A stretch of 64,000 nt of DNA from CAWAVN01 sp963825075 (GTDB lineage: Bacteria; Planctomycetota; Planctomycetia; Planctomycetales; Planctomycetaceae). This document shows, piece after piece, positions 1-8,310 of this stretch. The DNA lies in contig CAWGRX010000024.1 of NCBI GenBank assembly GCA_963825075.1, positions 1 to 64,000 of the forward strand, written 5' to 3'. The notes under the pieces are model-generated. The model did no database searches. It was not told where the DNA came from and was given only the letters and a program-made list of their open reading frames with translations. A program made the position numbers and the translations under genes. Each line of letters begins with the position of its first letter. Positions within the stretch are counted from its first letter, which is position 1.

Positions 1-1
1 T

Positions 2-991
2 CGTACTAGCAAGGCGTTCTATTGGGTCCGCAAGGAAATTCATCAATACCTGAAGAACGAAGCGGCAGCTGCAAGTGACCTGGCGCGATACGAATCCACG
101 CCAGCGCGAACGGCGTGGGATTGGTTTCTTCCTGGACGCACCGCTGGCTGGAAGGGCAATTTCGAAGTCTGCAACGAGGCCTATCGGAAGGCCCTGCTCA
201 TACAGCCCGATCACTTCAATTCGTTGCTGTTCCTAGCGGCACGTCTCGACGCTGATGGTCGGATAGCCGAGGCCGCCCAGCTGTATCGGGCCTGTTTAGC
301 GCTGCGTCCCGACCATGCTCCATCTTGGCGGGCTCGAGCGCTGCTCGTCGCGGAGCAAGGAGAACTCGACGAAGCGTCGGCAGCCATACACAACGCCCTC
401 CGTCTCGACCCAGACAACACATTCACCTACGTTGCGCTCGGCGGCTTGCTTACGCAAATGGGTAGCCGGACCGAGGCCATCATCTGTTATGAGAAAGCCA
501 TTAAGCTTGATCCGACAAACACCGCCGCCTATAACGACTTGGCTATGACACTCGCCGACAACGGACATGATGACGACGCAATGGCCTGCTGCCGCAAGGC
601 GATCGGAATTGATCCGATTTTCGTACCGGCGCACTTGAACTTAGGCGTTTTGCTGTTGCGGAAGGGAAAGCTCGATGAAGCAATCAGCTGTTATCGTAAG
701 ATCATCGCAATTGAACCGAGATTTGTCGCCGCATACAGCAACCTAGGCTACCCTCTGGTCGAACTTGAAAAGTTTGATGAGGCAATCGCATGTTGCCGCA
801 ATGCAATCGAACTCGATCCGAAGTCTGCCGTGCTGTTGAACAACCTCGGCATCGCTCTACAGATGCAAGGGAAACTAAAGCAGGCCACCGTTTCGTACCG
901 GAGGGCGATCGAACTCGATCAGAAATTGGCCGCGCAAATTGGAACCTCGCCGTCGCACTGCAGAAGCAGGGAAATTTGGACGAAGCCATAA
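2..991 (+). CDS. TPR-repeat protein, 5' partial, with apparent frameshift
   Basis: The frame is open from base 2, so the gene begins upstream of the window. It encodes at least six 34-residue tetratricopeptide repeats, each with the A-x-x-x-Y-x-x-A-I-x-L-x-P spacing, for example around 480-580, 590-690 and 790-890. TPRs are protein-binding scaffolds; in planctomycetes they often form the C-terminal part of larger proteins, and no catalytic domain is visible here. The frame closes at 991. However, a further clear TPR unit (NWNLAVALQKQGNLDEAI) continues in the next frame from about 935 to 1010, and that frame stays open to 1341. One base is therefore probably missing or extra near 935-945. The residues after about 1050 in the second frame look degenerate. 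Partner unknown. Confidence 0.75.
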   Translation, partial: RTSKAFYWVRKEIHQYLKNEAAAASDLARYESTPARTAWDWFLPGRTAGWKGNFEVCNEAYRKALLIQPDHFNSLLFLAARLDADGRIAEAAQLYRACLALRPDHAPSWRARALLVAEQGELDEASAAIHNALRLDPDNTFTYVALGGLLTQMGSRTEAIICYEKAIKLDPTNTAAYNDLAMTLADNGHDDDAMACCRKAIGIDPIFVPAHLNLGVLLLRKGKLDEAISCYRKIIAIEPRFVAAYSNLGYPLVELEKFDEAIACCRNAIELDPKSAVLLNNLGIALQMQGKLKQATVSYRRAIELDQKLAAQIGTSPSHCRSREIWTKP

Positions 992-1366
992 TCTCATATC
1001 GCAAAGGGCGCGGACTCGACATGCACACGATGGCACCCCAAAACCGTCTCGCGTGGATGCTTGTGACTTGCAGAGCAATGGAGCGCTGGCGGTGGGATCG
1101 TCCTGAAGTGGCCCGGCGGTGGTATGTTAATCAAGTAGCGTGGATGAAGCTATTCGGGGAAGATGGAGAGCAAACAGAAGCCCTCGGGGCGGTTCGTCCC
1201 GCGAATCGCAACGGCGACGCATTTCCAGCGCCGACGTTGCATTTCCCTTATTCGAACGCACTCGGTGAGGCCAATCCGCCAAAAGAAAAGTGGTGCCAAT
1301 CGTTCGCGCCGGCGGTCGCCGTGCCGGGGCCTGGTCGCTAAAAGCTGAAACGAAACGAAGAAAACA

Positions 1367-1411
1367 CCGGCCGGTGAGCGGGCGCCTGGCAGCAAGCCTC
1401 TCACCGGCCGG
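1367..1411. repeat. CCGGCCGGTGAG hairpin repeat, copy 1
   Basis: A perfect 12-bp inverted repeat (arms 1367-1378 and 1400-1411) encloses a 21-nt loop. The left arm plus loop start (CCGGCCGGTGAGCGGGCGCC and onward through CAGCAAG) is almost identical to the element at 1913-1968, and similarity continues past the right arm (a CAGCACC-CCC-GGCTCAGTCT block). The two copies flank two very small ORFs. It may be a REP-like dispersed element or a transcript-end structure. Confidence 0.75.
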
Positions 1412-1536
1412 ATCAGCACCTCCCGGGCTCAGTCTGCGCGCCCGGACGGCGTGTTGCGGTGCATTGTATCGCGCGGACCGGCGTTTCGGACAAGGCAACA
1501 TTTGTGCTTGACGAACAAACACGAAATGGAGGTTCG

Positions 1537-1683
1537 ATGACGATTCAGAAAGCCGCATCAATCGTCGCAGCGGGATTCGTTCTCGGTCTGACCGCCAGCT
1601 TGGTTCATGAACCGCTGGGATGGTGGGAGAGCGAGAAATTGGGTCAAGTGATTCAGTTTCTCAAAGAAAACCTGTTGCCATGA
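1537..1683 (+). CDS. small hydrophobic peptide, 48 aa
   Basis: The ATG at 1537 is preceded by a good ribosome-binding site (ATGGAGG about 7 nt upstream). The product starts MTIQKAAS and has one hydrophobic segment (about residues 8-24), then an amphipathic tail with WWESEKLGQVIQFLKEN. This resembles a single-pass inner-membrane peptide. No family is recognised. It lies between two copies of a hairpin repeat and 49 bp upstream of a second tiny ORF that also begins MTI, so the two may be related or co-transcribed. Function unknown. Confidence 0.45.
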   Translation: MTIQKAASIVAAGFVLGLTASLVHEPLGWWESEKLGQVIQFLKENLLP

Positions 1684-1732
1684 ACTTTACCCAACAACAA
1701 CGCTCCGAAGCGCATCTTCTGGAGGACAACAT

Positions 1733-1810
1733 ATGACGATTCCGAGTTCCATTTTGATAGTCGCCGTGGCGGGAATCCTAGCGCTCGCTGGGTGGGGCAT
1801 TTCTTCTTGA
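1733..1810 (+). CDS. very small membrane peptide, 25 aa
   Basis: GGAGG sits 7 nt before the ATG at 1733. The predicted product (MTIPSSILIVAVAGILALAG then WGISS) is essentially one transmembrane helix. It is too short for most gene callers. Support comes from the strong Shine-Dalgarno sequence, the hydrophobic composition, and the nearby 48-aa ORF with the same MTI start. Function unknown; a leader or type I toxin-like peptide is possible but not shown. Confidence 0.35.
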   Translation: MTIPSSILIVAVAGILALAGWGISS

Positions 1811-1912
1811 GCCCCTCCATGTGTGCGAGTTCCGGGCACTCCTGGATCAGATCGGGCTTCTCGGCGAGAGACTCGTGTCTTGGATGATGTTTCGCACTTG
1901 ATGAAGAAAAAA

Positions 1913-1968
1913 CCGGCCGGTGAGCGGGCGCCTGGCAGCAAGGGGCAGCCCCTGGGTCCACCGGCCGG
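1913..1968. repeat. CCGGCCGGTG hairpin repeat, copy 2
   Basis: Arms CCGGCCGGTG (1913-1922) and CACCGGCCGG (1959-1968) are separated by 36 nt that contain an inner GGGGC-GCCCC stem. The first 30 or so bases match the copy at 1367 almost exactly, and a CAGCACC/GGCTCAGTCT tail follows in both. The copies differ in the right half of the loop, as expected of a structured element under pairing constraint. Confidence 0.75.
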
Positions 1969-1985
1969 ACCAGCACCCCCCAGGC

Positions 1986-2626
1986 TCAGTCTTCTTGAGT
2001 CACATTCCCGACCGGCTCGCTCCCCGGAAGTTGTTGGATCAGATGCTCGACGGCTTCCTTCGCCTTCTCCACGCTCCCAAACCGCAAATCGGGACGCTGG
2101 CGATTGGAAAGCACTGAAACCCCCAGTTCAATCATCGCCTGATGACATACTTCCAGAGTCACCGGATCGGACTCGCGAAGACCGGGCGTCACTTGCGCCG
2201 GAAGCAAGCCCGCTTCATGGGCTTCGGGAACGGTCATGCCGATGGCCAATGCAATGCGGTCGCGAAATTCCTTGCCTTCCGACGTTCGGCCGCTGCCAAA
2301 ACATAGGCATCGCAAGATCGCTGGTCGACGGCGGCACGAAATTCCCGAATACTGTCCGGCTGACAACGATCAAGCAGGATTCTGATTTTCAACGGAGAAA
2401 GCAAAGCATCCGGGATACTCGCCGGCAAGCCTTTGGTGTATCTCCATCCCCGCAAACCGTTAAATAGGTTTCCCTCAAAGTAGTGTCGCTTGTTGATCCA
2501 AAACCGGGTGGCTCTTGGATCGGTCGGGCCGGGGGTATAGAATGCAACAAGAGGCCCTGCGGGGCATTTGCATTTGATTTTCACCGCCCAACCAGTGGGG
2601 GTTTCCTTGAGTTCGCTGAAGTCCAT
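1986..2626 (-). CDS. conserved hypothetical protein, two frames
   Basis: The first frame starts at 2626 (MDFSELKETPTGW) and reads well to about 2280 (DAYVLAAAERR). A second minus frame then continues convincingly from about 2285 to the stop at 1986 (EGKEFRDRIALAIGM, then VEKAKEAVEHLIQQLPG). Adding one G to the GG at about 2280 fuses them into one protein of roughly 213 residues. No family is recognised; the first half is rich in aromatic and basic residues. The start codon shares its CATG with the divergent sufE start on the other strand, so the two promoters would lie inside each other's genes unless one start is misplaced. Confidence 0.55.
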
Positions 2627-3056
2627 GAGTATTGACGAGCTGTTGTCCGAGTTTGAGTTTCTCGGCGACTGGGAAGACCGGTGCGATTATTTGATCGACC
2701 TGGGGTTTGAGCTGCCGGACATGCCCGAGGAAGCCAAGACCGAAGCCAACCGTGTCCACGGCTGCCAGAGCAATGTGTGGATGACGACGGAGATCCAACG
2801 CGCGAACGGCCGGCCGGTCGTGGACATCGCCGCCGACAGCGACGCGAAAATCGTCAAAGGGTTGATCGCGGTGCTGCTGACGATTTACTCCGGCAAGACC
2901 CCGGCCGAGATTCTCGCCCTCGACGTGAAAGATATTTTCGATCAACTGGGGCTGAGCCGCAATTTAAGCCCGGCTCGCAAGAACGGGCTGAACGGGATGG
3001 TCAAGCGGATTCGCAGTTACGCCGCACTTGCCGCCGAGGCGGAGAAAGACCGATAG
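2625..3056 (+). CDS. sufE: SufE-type cysteine desulfurase activator
   Basis: SufE accepts the persulfide from SufS and passes it to the Fe-S scaffold in the cytoplasm. The 143-residue product shows the family pattern: an N-terminal L-x-x-F-x-F-L-x-D-W-E-D-R motif, the active-site loop V-H-G-C-Q-S with Cys47, and the C-terminal L-x-P-A-R-K-N-G-L-N-G-M block. The ATG at 2625 (MSIDELLSEF) starts the homologous region; an in-frame ATG at 2568 would add 19 residues without family similarity. sufS follows 68 bp downstream on the same strand, so the two are probably one transcript. Confidence 0.93.
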   Translation: MSIDELLSEFEFLGDWEDRCDYLIDLGFELPDMPEEAKTEANRVHGCQSNVWMTTEIQRANGRPVVDIAADSDAKIVKGLIAVLLTIYSGKTPAEILALDVKDIFDQLGLSRNLSPARKNGLNGMVKRIRSYAALAAEAEKDR

Positions 3057-3124
3057 AAGAAAATCGGTCCGTCCCAAAAATCCAAATTCCAGTGGAGTCC
3101 CCACAATAAGCGAGCAGGATCAGC

Positions 3125-4387
3125 ATGCCTGAGATAACGACGGAACGATTGACAAAGTTTGACATTGAGGCCGTGCGGGCGGATTTTCCGATTTTGGGGA
3201 AGCCGCTTTCCAAAGACCGGAGGCTGACGTTTTTGGATTCCGCCGCCTCGGCCCAGAAGCCGGGGGTCGTGATCGACAAGGAGCGCGAGGTTTACGAGAA
3301 CTACTACGCCAACGCCTACCGGGGCGTGTATCAGTTCGGGGCCAGAGTCGATGAGGAACTCGAAGCCTGCCGCGAGGCCGTAAGGGAATTCATCGGGGCG
3401 GCTCAGGCGGAGGAAATCATCTTCACCGCCGGCACCACGATGTCGATCAATCTCGTTGCAAACGCCTGGGGCCGAAAGTTCTTGAAGCCCGGCGATGAGA
3501 TTTTGCTCAACGAGATGGAGCATCACGCCAACCTCGTGCCCTGGCAGCACATCGCCGAGGCGACCGGGGCGCAGCTGATGTACCTTCCGCTCGCAGGCGA
3601 CGGCCGCTTGAACCTCGAAAAGCTGGACGACTACCTCACCGAGCGCACAAAAATCGTCGCGGTCACGGGGATGTCGAACGTCCTGGGCACGATCAATCCC
3701 ATCGCCGAACTCGCAGAACGGGCGAAAGCCGTCGGGGCGAAAATTATGGTGGACGGCGCCCAGAGCGTGCCGCACATGCCGGTGAACGTGCAAGACCCGG
3801 CGATTGATTTTCTGGCGTTCTCCGGGCACAAACTGTTCGGGCCGACGGGGGTGGGGATCCTCTATGGCCGGCGGGAACTGTTGGAGGCGATGGACCCGTT
3901 TCTGTGCGGCGGGCACATGATTTCGCGGGTGTTCAAAGAGCACACCGAATACGCCGACCCGCCGATGAAGTTCGAAGCCGGCACCTTGCCCATCTCCCAG
4001 GCGATCGCTTTGAAACCCGCCATCGATTACGTCAACAACCTCGGCTTCGAGGCGATCCACGTCCAGGAAAAAGATCTTCTCGAATACGCCACGACTAGGC
4101 TCCTCGAAATCCCCGGCCTCAAAATCTACGGCCCCGGCCTTGAGCACAAAGGCTCGATTTGCAGCTTCAGCATCGAGAACGTCCACCCCGAAGACTTGGC
4201 GAACCTGTTGGACCGCTGCGGAGTCTTCGTCCGCCACGGCCATCACTGCACGATGCCTCTGCATGACTTTCTCAAAGTCCCCGCCACCACCCGAGCCAGC
4301 TTCGCGTTTTACAACAACCGCGAAGACGTGGACGCCCTGGTCGAAGGCATCCACTATGCCCGAAAACGCCTCAGGCTGGCGGACTAA
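3125..4387 (+). CDS. sufS: cysteine desulfurase SufS
   Basis: A PLP-dependent class V aminotransferase-fold enzyme that takes sulfur from cysteine for Fe-S cluster assembly. It is 420 residues, the usual SufS length. Visible are the EMEHHANLVPWQ segment (129-140), the PLP-lysine loop AFSGHKLFGPTGVG (Lys236) and the catalytic-cysteine region R-H-G-H-H-C-T-M-P (Cys375), which is the group II (SufS) form, not the longer IscS loop. The C-terminus ends with the typical FYNN-x-E-D-V-D-A-L-V-E-G-I. It lies directly after sufE. The rest of the suf operon (B, C, D) is not in this window. Confidence 0.95.
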   Translation: MPEITTERLTKFDIEAVRADFPILGKPLSKDRRLTFLDSAASAQKPGVVIDKEREVYENYYANAYRGVYQFGARVDEELEACREAVREFIGAAQAEEIIFTAGTTMSINLVANAWGRKFLKPGDEILLNEMEHHANLVPWQHIAEATGAQLMYLPLAGDGRLNLEKLDDYLTERTKIVAVTGMSNVLGTINPIAELAERAKAVGAKIMVDGAQSVPHMPVNVQDPAIDFLAFSGHKLFGPTGVGILYGRRELLEAMDPFLCGGHMISRVFKEHTEYADPPMKFEAGTLPISQAIALKPAIDYVNNLGFEAIHVQEKDLLEYATTRLLEIPGLKIYGPGLEHKGSICSFSIENVHPEDLANLLDRCGVFVRHGHHCTMPLHDFLKVPATTRASFAFYNNREDVDALVEGIHYARKRLRLAD

Positions 4388-4869
4388 AGGGAACACCGTA
4401 CTTCGGGTTTGAACGAGCGCGGCGGAAGACAAAATACACGGCGGTCAACACCAGCCACGTCCCGCCGGCGGTCAGCGTCGCGATGAGGATTTGCTGTTTT
4501 CTCTGTTGCTGAAAAGGCAGCAAGGGCGAATTCGGCATGTCATAAAAGATGTCATCTTCCTCGGTTTCTGAGGATGGTCCTTCGGAGAAAACGCGAATCC
4601 GCATTTGCCCGTTTTTGGAAAAAGATTGCAACAAATAAGGCCGCTTCCAGGGATCTTTCTCGGGAAGTTCAATGCGGCTTCGCGTGGGCGGGTCTGGTTG
4701 GTCTTGATATTCGACCTGCAGATTACGGACTTTGCGGTAGGCCATCCAGATCCTGCGCCTCTTCGCGAGACTGTTCGAAATTCGGCAACAACAACAGAAA
4801 CACCACAAAGGAAATGCCGAAAATCACGAGGAGTTCGAGCACATTTCCAATCGTGAACCGCCGAGGCAT
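4371..4869 (-). CDS. membrane protein with two TM segments, two frames
   Basis: An ATG at 4869 starts MPRRFTIGNVLELLVIFGIS with a strong N-terminal membrane helix, but this frame stops at 4723. An overlapping minus frame (from about 4745, MAYRKVRNLQVEYQD) carries on to 4371 with a charged middle region and a second hydrophobic helix (LIATLTAGGTWLVLTAVYFV) near the C-terminus. Joined, they give about 165 residues with one helix at each end. One base is probably missing or added around 4725-4745; two overlapping genes are a weaker alternative. The 3' end overlaps the end of sufS by 17 bp in convergent orientation. No family recognised. Confidence 0.5.
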
Positions 4870-4967
4870 GACCGCATCTCCCATTCCGAAATGTTCAACC
4901 GTGATATGCTATTCTTACTGACGTAAACAACACCGGCAAGCTCCTCACGAGAAAACAGGCTGGAACC

Positions 4968-5327
4968 ATGCAAAAACGAAAAGCCCGCCGAATTCAGCGG
5001 CCATTGAAACCCGAAGAAGAACAGCGATTGCGTCTTGCGCGGAAAGAAGCCGAGGAAGACCGCGAACAGATCAAAAACACGGCCCGGCAGGCCAAAGCCG
5101 AGCATGATGCGGCTCTCTCGGAAATCAGACAAGCGATCGACTCTCTGCGGACCGAACGCACGGCCCAAGGTTTGAGCCTGGCGGACGTGAAAGAACGATC
5201 TGGATTCTCCCGGTCGTCGTTGTGCCGGTTGGAGAACGATTTGGAACCGAATCCCACGGTCTCCACGCTGATCCGGTATGCACACGCCTTGGGCAAACGG
5301 CTGGTGATTTCCTTGGAGGATGAATAG
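4968..5327 (+). CDS. Xre-family helix-turn-helix regulator
   Basis: The 119-residue product has a charged coiled-coil N-terminal half (residues 1-55) and a C-terminal HTH: R-T-E-R-T-A-Q-G-L-S-L-A-D-V-K-E-R-S-G-F-S-R-S-S-L-C-R-L-E-N (about 63-92), followed by PTVSTLIRYAHALGKRL. It probably binds DNA; the coiled coil could mediate dimers. The gene stands alone between a divergent membrane-protein gene and a shared terminator. Target unknown. Confidence 0.75.
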   Translation: MQKRKARRIQRPLKPEEEQRLRLARKEAEEDREQIKNTARQAKAEHDAALSEIRQAIDSLRTERTAQGLSLADVKERSGFSRSSLCRLENDLEPNPTVSTLIRYAHALGKRLVISLEDE

Positions 5328-5339
5328 TCTTCCAAAATA

Positions 5340-5384
5340 AAAACTCACCCTAGCGGAATCTCGCCGCGGGAGTGAGTTTTGTTT
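5340..5384. terminator. bidirectional terminator
   Basis: AAAACTCAC (5340-5348) pairs with GTGAGTTTT (5372-5380), followed by GTTTTA on the plus strand and preceded by an A-run that becomes a T-run on the minus strand. It lies between the convergent HTH gene (ends 5327) and the M56 peptidase gene (ends about 5400), as expected for a shared intrinsic terminator. Confidence 0.8.
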
Positions 5385-5403
5385 TAGAGCGTTGATTCAG
5401 AGA

Positions 5404-7634
5404 TTATTCCCTCGGCAAACGCAGTTGTGGGACGATGCGATCTTGAGGATAACGTGCGAGGAAGGTATTGAAATCGACCGGGGGTGAGAGCTTAATGCCC
5501 TGCTTTTGAAATCCCTCGCGAATGGTCTTGCTGGCGGCCCATTCTTCCTGGTCGAGTTTGCTATTCTTGTTTTTGTCAAGGTGGTTGAACACGAATAAAG
5601 CTTCCGCGGCACTGGGCTTCTCGCCCTTCTCATCCGCATTTTCTTCGTCATCGTCATCGCCTTCCTCTTCGCGGTCGCCTTCTCGTTTTTCGCGAGCTTC
5701 TTCACGGGCTTGTTCGAGGCGTTCCTCATCGCCTTCGCGTTCCCGCTCGGCTCCTTCGCGAATGACGCCGCGCGTCCGCCTTCACCGATCTCGATTCGGA
5801 TTCGCTGACCTTCGCCTTCGCGTTCCCGTTCGGCACGTTCCCTACGTTCGCCCTCGCGTTCGGCTCCTTCCCTACGTTCGCCTTCGCGTTCGGGACGTTC
5901 GATGCGGCGGGGTTGGATTTGCGGGCGGACGATGCGGGGCCGTTCTCCTTCCCGAGTTTCAAGCCGGATGCCGCCTTCACGCGGCGGGCCACCTGGACGC
6001 GAACCGCGGGCTTCGCGGAGTTCGTGGACTTCTTGACGGAGTTGCTCGACTTCGCGGCGAAGATCGCGGATGGCTTCGAGCAATTCCCCTTGCGGGCCGA
6101 GGCGAAAATCGCCTTCCCGACCACGCGGCCGATCACCTTCACGCGACCGATCGCCTTCCCGCGGTCCCGGTCCTTCTCCATCGCGGCGAAAACCGCGCCC
6201 TCCCGGTGCGAACGGTCCCCGCGGACCTTCGCCGTCACGAAATCGCGGCGGGAATTCCGGCGGCCGGCGCGGGCCTACCCCTTCGCGAGGCGGGCGGTCT
6301 CCATCTCGGCGGCCTTCGGCACGCGGCCGATCGCCGTCGCGAGGACCTGCACCGCGCGGCCGGTCGCCATCGCGAGGACCTTCACCTCGCGGCCGGTCGC
6401 CGTCTCGGCGGCCTTCGGGCTTCGGGGCGTCACCGTCGCGCCGACGGTTTCCTTCCTCATCTTCCCTGGCTTGGGCCACGAGTTTGTCATCGTCGTCCGC
6501 GGCGGTTGCGGGGAGCATCAGCGTGCCCACCCATAAGGCCGCCGGGATCGCAAGCGCCAATGTCCCCGCCAGAAGTCTTGAAGCCGCGCCGGTTCGCGGC
6601 GTCTCTCCTAAAATGTGCCGAACACGTTCGAGCAGCACCATGTTCTTTCCTCCCATTCCAGTTGCCAAGATCGGACCAGGACCAAAAAATTTCGCCGGGC
6701 GGTTTGCGGATTGAAACTCCGCGACGCCGGCCAGCGCTTTCACATATTGCAAAGGGGCCCCCGTGAGTGACACCGCCCCGAGGTCGGCGCATTTTTCACG
6801 CTCCCGGTCCATCTGCCGGGAGAGCCACCACACGGCCGGATGATAAAACAGCCACGCTTCCAAAATCCGCTGAAACAAATTCGCCCAAGCGTCCCAGCGG
6901 CGGATGTGCGCGAGTTCGTGGGCCAACACGGATTCCAACGTCTCCGGCGGAAGCTCCAAAAGCCAGGCCGCGGGCAAAACGATCAGCGGCCGGAAAAGTC
7001 CCAGCGAAAACGCATCCCCCGCCCGAAACGAAGCCGCCAACCGCGGCGGGCGCGCTAATCCGAGTTGATGCGAGAGCCGTTCCAACAGCCGGAGGCATTC
7101 GGGATCGGTGACCGGCAACGATGACCATCGGCACCAAAACACCGTGCCCACTCCGCCCAACAGCCGCGTCCCAAAAATCATCACTCCCAGGAACCAACCG
7201 CCCAGCAACAAAAGCGTAAGAAAGCTTTCGGGTTCCGCGCTTGTCTGTTCAAGCGGTGTTTCTAAGGGTGCCGGCGTTGTTATTTGTGTTGGCAAAGCAG
7301 AAGTCACGGCTTCCAAATTCCCGTCGTATCTCACCGGGGGAGAGATGAATGATTCTTCGACCAGGTTCGATTCCTGTTCGCTCGATGCAACTTGCCGGGA
7401 TGAACTCGCCGGTTCGGGAACTTCGGCCAGCCAGAAGGTAACGGCCATCGAAAGGGGCATGGCCAGTAACCCCGCCATGCCGAGTGCATACCGCATGCGG
7501 GAGGATTGGACCGCGAACAGTTTCACGACGGTCCAATACAGCCAGGCGATCACGAGGCCTTGCCAGAGGAAGTGCAGGTGCACCGCCGCCAGCCGCGACC
7601 AGAGGGGGTGGGCAAAAAACGCCGAGCCGCTCAT
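5404..7634 (-). CDS. BlaR1/MecR1-like M56 membrane peptidase with acidic/basic repeat region and EF-hand tail (frameshifted)
   Basis: N-terminal membrane helices (about 22-40, 47-70 and 138-158) precede an M56 metallopeptidase domain with the zinc motif H-E-L-A-H (residues 239-243) and the conserved DREREKCADLGAV segment. M56 proteins sense a signal and relieve repression by BlaI-type regulators. A long low-complexity region of R-D-G-D-R-P-R-G-E-G units follows. The original frame then runs to 5397 as a Lys/Ala-rich tail. From about 5770 the alternative frame ends at 5404 and encodes an EF-hand-like loop (D-K-N-K-N-S-K-L-D-Q-E-E-W) and a sensible C-terminus, so one extra base near 5765-5776 is likely. 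The start overlaps blaI by 4 bp. Unlike BlaR1 there is no penicillin-binding sensor domain. Confidence 0.85.
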
Positions 7635-8032
7635 GGAGATTCCTCCCGGTGGGATTCATAAGCAGCGATCGCTTGGCGGATGGCGTCGAGCTCTTCTTCG
7701 CTGGGGCTGGCCTGGTTGAGCAAATGTGTGACCAGCGAACTCGTCGAGCCGTCGAACGCCCGCTTCCACAAATCGTCCACCATCCCCGCCAAGGTTTTTT
7801 CGCGGGGCAGTTTGGCGGCGTACAAAAACGCCCGGCCCTGCCGCGTCCGCGAGAGCAGCTTTTTCTCGGCCATCACGCCCAGCAGGCTCATCACGGACGT
7901 ATAAGCCCGGTCCTTATTCCGCTCGCGGAGTTCCTCCATCACGTCCCGCACCGAGAGCGGTCCGGAATGCCAAAGGATCTTCAGAATCTCCAATTCCGCG
8001 GGCGTCGGGTGCTGTGTTTTCGGCCTCGGCAT
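7631..8032 (-). CDS. BlaI/MecI/CopY-family transcriptional repressor
   Basis: A 133-residue winged-helix repressor: P-T-P-A-E-L-E-I-L-K-I-L-W near the N-terminus, a recognition region (Y-T-S-V-M-S-L-L-G-V-M-A-E-K-K-L-L), and a C-terminal dimerisation helix ending E-E-L-D-A-I-R-Q-A-I. The start at 8032 (MPRPKTQ) fits the family; an in-frame ATG lies at 8038. The M56 gene overlaps its stop (ATGA), so they are co-transcribed and co-regulated. A perfect inverted repeat at 8085-8104 is the likely autoregulatory operator. Cleavage by the M56 partner is known for the family and inferred here. Confidence 0.92.
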   Translation of the reverse strand: MPRPKTQHPTPAELEILKILWHSGPLSVRDVMEELRERNKDRAYTSVMSLLGVMAEKKLLSRTRQGRAFLYAAKLPREKTLAGMVDDLWKRAFDGSTSSLVTHLLNQASPSEEELDAIRQAIAAYESHREESP

Positions 8033-8084
8033 AATCAATCATAATCCCATCAAATTCCCGGTGCTTCCCTTGTCTGGTATCGAT

Positions 8085-8104
8085 AATACGGAATAAACCG
8101 TATT
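8085..8104. promoter_or_regulatory. BlaI-type operator
   Basis: AATACGG (8085-8091) and CCGTATT (8098-8104) form a perfect 7-bp inverted repeat with a 6-nt A/T spacer, about 50 bp upstream of the repressor start. Family operators have the same TACxx...xxGTA layout, so this is probably where the repressor controls its own operon. Confidence 0.75.
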
Positions 8105-8147
8105 TGTCAACGGTAAAAACAGTAGATAAAAATGGAGAAAGCAAAAC

Positions 8148-8216
8148 AGAGCCGCGCACGAAGTGACCGGACGCGAGACATAAAGTCATCCGCCCGCTTA
8201 CTTCGTGCGCGGCTCT
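8148..8216. repeat. GCCGCGCACGAAGT palindromic repeat
   Basis: A 17-bp perfect inverted repeat (8148-8164 with 8200-8216) built on GAGCCGCGCACGAAGT. The same core occurs at 11677-11739 and, as a half-site, at 32099-32114. It lies between the DUF1559 gene and the blaI promoter and may end transcripts, but three copies in 64 kb indicate a dispersed repeat family. Confidence 0.8.
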
Positions 8217-8233
8217 TCCGCTCAAAAATGCAA

Positions 8234-8280
8234 ACGGCGGTCTCGCCGGAGAGATGCTCCGAGGAGGCCGCCGTCGTTTT
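8234..8280. terminator. terminator of the DUF1559 gene
   Basis: ACGGCGG (8234-8240) pairs with CCGCCGT (8268-8274), flanked by T-rich tracts on both strands (TCGTTTT on plus; TTTGCATTTTT on minus). It lies about 30 bp beyond the stop of the minus-strand DUF1559 gene. Confidence 0.65.
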
Positions 8281-8310
8281 AAGGGATCGCGTTAAGCGAT
8301 GATTTTAGTT

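Noticed and set aside
3017..4432. 471-codon minus-strand frame opposite sufS
   Set aside because: Antisense to a clearly identified enzyme; sequence is His/Val-rich shadow composition.
5522..6766. 414-codon plus-strand frame opposite the M56 gene
   Set aside because: Arg/Ser/Ala-rich shadow of the R-D-G-D repeat region; no start context.
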